From Gemmatimonadota bacterium (GTDB lineage: Bacteria; ARS69): a stretch of 9,458 nucleotides of DNA. Positions within the stretch are counted from its first letter, which is position 1. Each line of letters opens with the position of its first letter. Below the pieces are notes generated by a model. The model had not been told where the DNA came from. It saw only the letters and a list, made by a program, of their open reading frames with translations, and made no database searches. A program made the translations under genes and the position numbers. The stretch is from positions 1-9,458 of the forward strand of contig BQJX01000066.1 of NCBI GenBank assembly GCA_021604925.1, read 5' to 3'. This document shows positions 6,896-9,458 of this stretch, in pieces.

Positions 6896-7612
6896 TCATT
6901 CTCCTTCGCCGGCGGAACCCGTCAGGGCCGCCATGAATTTGTGGAAGTCGAGGTCCAGGGTCTCGGGCAGCCGGCCCGTACGGTCGCCTGCCTCATACCG
7001 GGGATTGGTCTTTGTGCGGATCACGCGGCGTGTCGTGGGTCCATCCTCGAAGTCCACGAAGAGGATCTGGTCCACCAGCGCCAGGACCAGCTTGCGCGTC
7101 TTCTCAGGCAGCGAGGGCACCGTCCGGGACACCTTCCCGGTGCGCGTCTGGATCTCCCGTTCCTCGGAGTGCGACACCAGAACGAGCCCGTAGGGAAGAA
7201 ACGCGAGCTTGGTGAGCACCCGATGCAGCTCATCGTTGATAAGCCCGAATCCCTTGCCGTAGCCCGCGTCGGCCTCGTGCTGGACGCTCAGCCTGTCGCG
7301 AACGTGGTCCGCGGCCAGTCGGTGGAGGTTGTCGATCGTGTCAATCACGATCACGCGGAACGGGTGGTCCCCCCGTTCAAGCTCTGCGCACACCGCCAGG
7401 AGATCGGACCAGGACCGGATCGGCACCTGGAAGACCTCCAGGGCGTTGAGCCCCGGCTCGGTGGCCAGGAACAGGGCATCCTTGATCTGAGCAGCCCATG
7501 TGGACTTGCCGATCTTCGACGGTCCGTAGATCAGGACGCAGAGGAGTTCCAGAAGCACACGTGGTATCGTCTTCTCTGCGGGAAGAATGGTGGCAGGGAC
7601 GCCGGGCGCCAT
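6896..7612 (-). CDS. Sak4-like RecA-fold ATPase (AAA_24), recombinase
   Basis: This is a phage-type P-loop ATPase of the AAA_24/Sak4 group, short RecA relatives that promote single-strand annealing. From the chosen start (238 residues), Walker A GPSKIGKST is at 30-38, Walker B RVIVIDTID at 86-94 and the sensor strand LVLVSHSE at 143-150. The tail carries TRRVIRTKTNPRYEAGDRTG, usual for this group. GTG at 7657 would extend the protein by 15 residues but has no ribosome site. ATG at 7612 has GGAG with an 8-nt gap, while ATG at 7618 has only 2 nt. The TGA overlaps the possible ATGA start of the DUF669 gene. It is the first gene of the minus-strand cassette, so the promoter should lie in 7613-7770. 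Confidence 0.85.
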   Translation of the reverse strand: MAPGVPATILPAEKTIPRVLLELLCVLIYGPSKIGKSTWAAQIKDALFLATEPGLNALEVFQVPIRSWSDLLAVCAELERGDHPFRVIVIDTIDNLHRLAADHVRDRLSVQHEADAGYGKGFGLINDELHRVLTKLAFLPYGLVLVSHSEEREIQTRTGKVSRTVPSLPEKTRKLVLALVDQILFVDFEDGPTTRRVIRTKTNPRYEAGDRTGRLPETLDLDFHKFMAALTGSAGEGE

Positions 7613-7652
7613 TCGCATCGCTCCAGTCTGCTCCAGTAGGTCGGTAGACGGG

Positions 7653-7705
7653 GGCACCCGCTAGGGGCCTGGAGCGGCACCCCGCCTTTCGCAGCGCGGG
7701 CACCC
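7653..7705. repeat. Three GGCACCC repeats spaced exactly 23 bp
   Basis: GGCACCC occurs at 7653-7659, 7676-7682 and 7699-7705, in the same orientation and 23 bp apart each time. The array lies in the region from which the minus-strand cassette and the plus-strand gene diverge, so it may be a set of operator sites. The motif is short and GC-rich, so chance cannot be excluded. Confidence 0.35.
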
Positions 7706-7749
7706 CCTTCGTGAGCCCCAGAAAAACACGCGCTGGGCGACGACGCAGT

Positions 7750-7787
7750 CGGCCCTTCGCGATTGACCGGTGGATCACAAAGGGCCG
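7750..7787. promoter_or_regulatory. Inverted repeat in the divergent intergenic region
   Basis: CGGCCCTT (7750-7757) and AAGGGCCG (7780-7787) are perfect 8-bp inverted arms around a 22-bp spacer that contains the palindrome ACCGGT. The site lies just upstream of the plus-strand gene at 7806 and upstream of the minus-strand cassette, where a shared operator would be expected. I found no convincing -35/-10 pair in the 193-bp gap. Confidence 0.3.
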
Positions 7788-7805
7788 GTCGGACTGGAGC
7801 GCCCG

Positions 7806-8909
7806 ATGAAGAGGAAGAGAGGCCGCCTAAACCTCACACGGACCCCGGAGGACGCCAGGTCGTGGCTGCAACACCTCTGGCACTCAGGGGAGTTGAACTG
7901 GTTTCTGGGAGCGCAACCACAGGGGTTCGACGCCTGGACCGCCAAACGAACAAAGAACCGCTACGTCTTCAATCCAGACGACGGTGGGCGCTGCATCGAG
8001 TTTGACCGGGAGGTGTTGGACGAACTCATCCCTCGGATGTACGTGCGACTCAACAGAAGTACGCGCCTTCTCAGCGGCACTCCCGAGTCCTCACTCCGGG
8101 CGGAGCTGACGAAGACTGCCAACCGTAGACTGAGTCACCTCCTGAAATCACCTTTCTGGAGAGAGGCTGCCGACTACGGTGGCGAGTTTTTCTATATGAT
8201 CTGCCCGCAGGCGATTCACGAGCGAGGCGTGGCAGAACGATGGCGGGAGCTCGACAATCACTTCCGCAAGGGCAGCGTGTCGCTTCACCGGATTGCGGAG
8301 TTCGTCACGCGGAACTACACCGACGTGTGGCTGTGTTTTGTCCTCCAGCGGGCTTTGGACGAGGGTGGCGTCTCATGGAGAAGATCCTTCAACATGAAGC
8401 GTTATGGAAACGCAACCGACCGCTTGCTTGAAACTGACAGCCCGTACTCCCAAGAGCTGAAGAACCTCCTCACCGAGGAGCGGGAACAACTGCGCCAACT
8501 CGAGTCTCGAGACTCATTCGGCCAGGGTTTTCGAAAGAGGAAGGCCGCGCTGCAACAGCGCTTCTTCGGCAACCCGAACGACGAGTTCTTCGGTCGGAAA
8601 CTCAGGCATCAGCACGAACACAGCAAGCAGCAGTGGCCATACTCCCGACAGGAGATTGTCAACGTCGTTGGCCACCTGAAGGCGCAAGCACCGACGACGG
8701 TCACTGGAGTCTATGGAGCAACTGGTGAGCTACTAAGTTTGATCGCACCGGCTTGGTTTGTCCGAACGGACGCAACCTACATCGGAAAGAAGTTCCGGGA
8801 TGCGGTTAGTCGGCCGACGGCCAAGGGCGGACCATCTGTGCCGTCCCCAATCCCCGAGCTTGGAGAGCCCCCGTGGCAGAGCAACTCCTTCGTGACCCTA
8901 CCCCGATAG
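7806..8909 (+). CDS. Unrecognised 367-residue protein, divergent from the cassette
   Basis: I do not recognise this protein. The frame opens at a GTG at 7770, but ATG 7806 has GGAG with a 6-nt gap and begins the basic stretch MKRKRGR, so it is preferred. The body is mostly predicted helix with many aromatic residues (for example WLQHLWHSGELNWFLGA at 20-36). It has a highly charged helix at about 216-250 (QELKNLLTEEREQLRQLESR) and a histidine-rich HQHEH at 268-272. The tail from about 335 is proline-rich and likely disordered. No signal peptide, membrane segment, Walker motif or classical nuclease motif is seen. It looks less GC-rich than the cassette. Its position as accessory cargo between the replication cassette and the integration-type genes would suit a defence, toxin or regulatory role, but nothing in the sequence proves this. 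Confidence 0.72.
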   Translation: MKRKRGRLNLTRTPEDARSWLQHLWHSGELNWFLGAQPQGFDAWTAKRTKNRYVFNPDDGGRCIEFDREVLDELIPRMYVRLNRSTRLLSGTPESSLRAELTKTANRRLSHLLKSPFWREAADYGGEFFYMICPQAIHERGVAERWRELDNHFRKGSVSLHRIAEFVTRNYTDVWLCFVLQRALDEGGVSWRRSFNMKRYGNATDRLLETDSPYSQELKNLLTEEREQLRQLESRDSFGQGFRKRKAALQQRFFGNPNDEFFGRKLRHQHEHSKQQWPYSRQEIVNVVGHLKAQAPTTVTGVYGATGELLSLIAPAWFVRTDATYIGKKFRDAVSRPTAKGGPSVPSPIPELGEPPWQSNSFVTLPR

Positions 8910-8971
8910 GACGATTGCGAATGGCCGGTGACGCGCGATCGGCCTAGTGCGGCCACCAAAACGAACGACTA

Positions 8972-8997
8972 CGGTTTCGCTATGGATACCGAAACCG
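8972..8997. promoter_or_regulatory. 26-bp dyad over the HTH gene start codon
   Basis: The half CGGTTTCGCTATG (8972-8984) matches the complement of the following half (8985-8997, GATACCGAAACCG) at 11 of 13 positions. The arms CGGTTTCG and CGAAACCG are perfect, and the non-matching pairs are the central GG and one C/C pair. The dyad spans the ATG at 8982, so a bound dimer would block start of translation or transcription, as in autorepression. An asymmetric central dinucleotide between inverted arms is also the layout of serine-recombinase sites, a less likely reading here. Confidence 0.5.
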
Positions 8998-9458
8998 ATT
9001 CCCGAAAGCCCATCGTTCAGCCGGGTGGAGCGACTGCGATAAACGCAGGGGGCTCGCTCCAAAGTCTCCTCACCCCCGACGAGGCGGCTTCCCTCCTCCG
9101 CACAACCCGCCGCGCCGTCTACGCGATGGCGGCTCGCGCCCAGTTACCGGGCGCAGTCCGCATCGGCCGTCGGCTGCTGATTCGCCGGGACGATCTCCTC
9201 GACTGGCTGGGCCTGGCCCGAAACGCCCCAGAAACGGCCCCACAGGCCCCACACAGGCCCTCAGATACGAGTGGATGTGATAGGCCCATCGGAGCGGTCA
9301 TGTCCCCGGCCCTCAAACCAGGAGGAAAGGCCATGACGACGAACGACAAGAACGAGGGGACCGCCGACCTGGAACGCCTGACCACTCGCCAGCTCCAGGC
9401 CCGGCTGAAGAAGCTCACCGGCAGGGCGACCGCGTCCAACAACCGGCCGAGCCTGATC
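8982..9458 (+). CDS. Excisionase-type HTH protein, frame open into DUF2924 (partial)
   Basis: Residues about 29-76 form a MerR/excisionase-like helix-turn-helix of the HTH_17 type: LLTPDEAASLLRTTRRAVYA, then LPGAVRIGRRLLIRRDDLLDWL. Such small proteins act as excision or direction factors or as regulators in phages and integrative elements. No Shine-Dalgarno sequence is clear before the ATG at 8982, and a 26-bp dyad covers it. Unusually, after the HTH domain the frame shows no stop. It passes through about 40 proline- and alanine-rich residues and runs into the DUF2924 start at codon 118, in the same frame, to the window end. It may therefore be a fused protein, a readthrough product, or two overlapping products from one frame. 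The 3' end is outside the window. Confidence 0.7.
   Translation, partial: MDTETDSRKPIVQPGGATAINAGGSLQSLLTPDEAASLLRTTRRAVYAMAARAQLPGAVRIGRRLLIRRDDLLDWLGLARNAPETAPQAPHRPSDTSGCDRPIGAVMSPALKPGGKAMTTNDKNEGTADLERLTTRQLQARLKKLTGRATASNNRPSLI
9333..9458 (+). CDS. DUF2924-family protein, N-terminal part (internal start)
   Basis: ATG 9333 follows a perfect AGGAGG (9320-9325) with a 7-nt gap, far stronger than the site of the HTH gene. This suggests independent translation. The 42 visible residues include LERLTTRQLQARLKKLTGRA, then TASNNRPSLI. This matches the start of DUF2924 proteins (LExMTVxQLRxKYxExFGEPTRSRNxxxLIRRI). In phages and integrative elements these genes usually precede a site-specific serine recombinase, so an integrase is expected to the right. 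The molecular role of DUF2924 is not established. The gene is cut by the window edge and shares the frame of the HTH gene. Confidence 0.72.
   Translation, partial: MTTNDKNEGTADLERLTTRQLQARLKKLTGRATASNNRPSLI

Noticed and set aside
6824..7639. Plus-strand frame of 271 codons opposite the Sak4-like gene
   Set aside because: The minus strand shows Walker A and B in the right order, and the plus-strand frame has no motif or plausible start.
8910..8971. Rho-independent terminator after the unknown 367-residue gene
   Set aside because: The only pairing is a 5-bp GGCCG/CGGCC stem with a long loop and no T-tract, too weak to call.
9119..9442. Minus-strand frame of 107 codons at the right end
   Set aside because: The plus strand encodes the HTH and DUF2924 motifs. 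The antisense frame has no supporting feature.

Overview
The window is GC-rich bacterial DNA. A lipoprotein signal and the tail of an IS3-family transposase suggest a Gram-negative (diderm) host, but I cannot name a taxon. It falls into two parts.

The left part (1-1673) looks like host chromosome. It has the 3' end of an IS3-family insertion sequence (1-136), a predicted lipoprotein of unknown function (339-1034) and a small secreted protein (1290-1673), all on the + strand. No gene is seen from 1674 to 1938. That stretch holds seven copies of GGTCTAY in both orientations, packed most densely just beyond the 3' end of the next gene.

The right part (1939-9458) is a mobile element of phage ancestry. 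A minus-strand cassette reads right to left: a Sak4-like RecA/AAA ATPase (6896-7612), a DUF669 protein (6450-6893), a stand-alone ERCC4 nuclease (6017-6469), a P4-type primase-polymerase/SF3 helicase (3823-6024), then a ParB-domain DNA methyltransferase (2455-3669) and a small HTH protein resembling a terminase small subunit (1939-2451). The first four genes overlap or nearly abut at each junction, as do the last two. The 153 bp between primase and methyltransferase, together with the primase 3' end, hold nine copies of a CTTGAAG-type repeat in three groups of three. I read this as a candidate iteron-type replication origin or operator array.

Diverging from the cassette is a 367-residue protein I do not recognise (7806-8909). 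It is followed by an excisionase-type HTH protein whose frame runs without a stop into the start of a DUF2924 protein (9333 to the window end). In known elements DUF2924 genes commonly sit beside serine recombinases, so an integrase may lie just to the right. A near-perfect 26-bp dyad covers the start codon of the HTH gene.

Taken together, the right part carries replication, recombination and possible packaging-recognition functions. There is no large terminase, capsid or tail gene where one would expect it. This resembles phage satellites (PICI/P4-like elements), although a prophage truncated on its left side is a real alternative.
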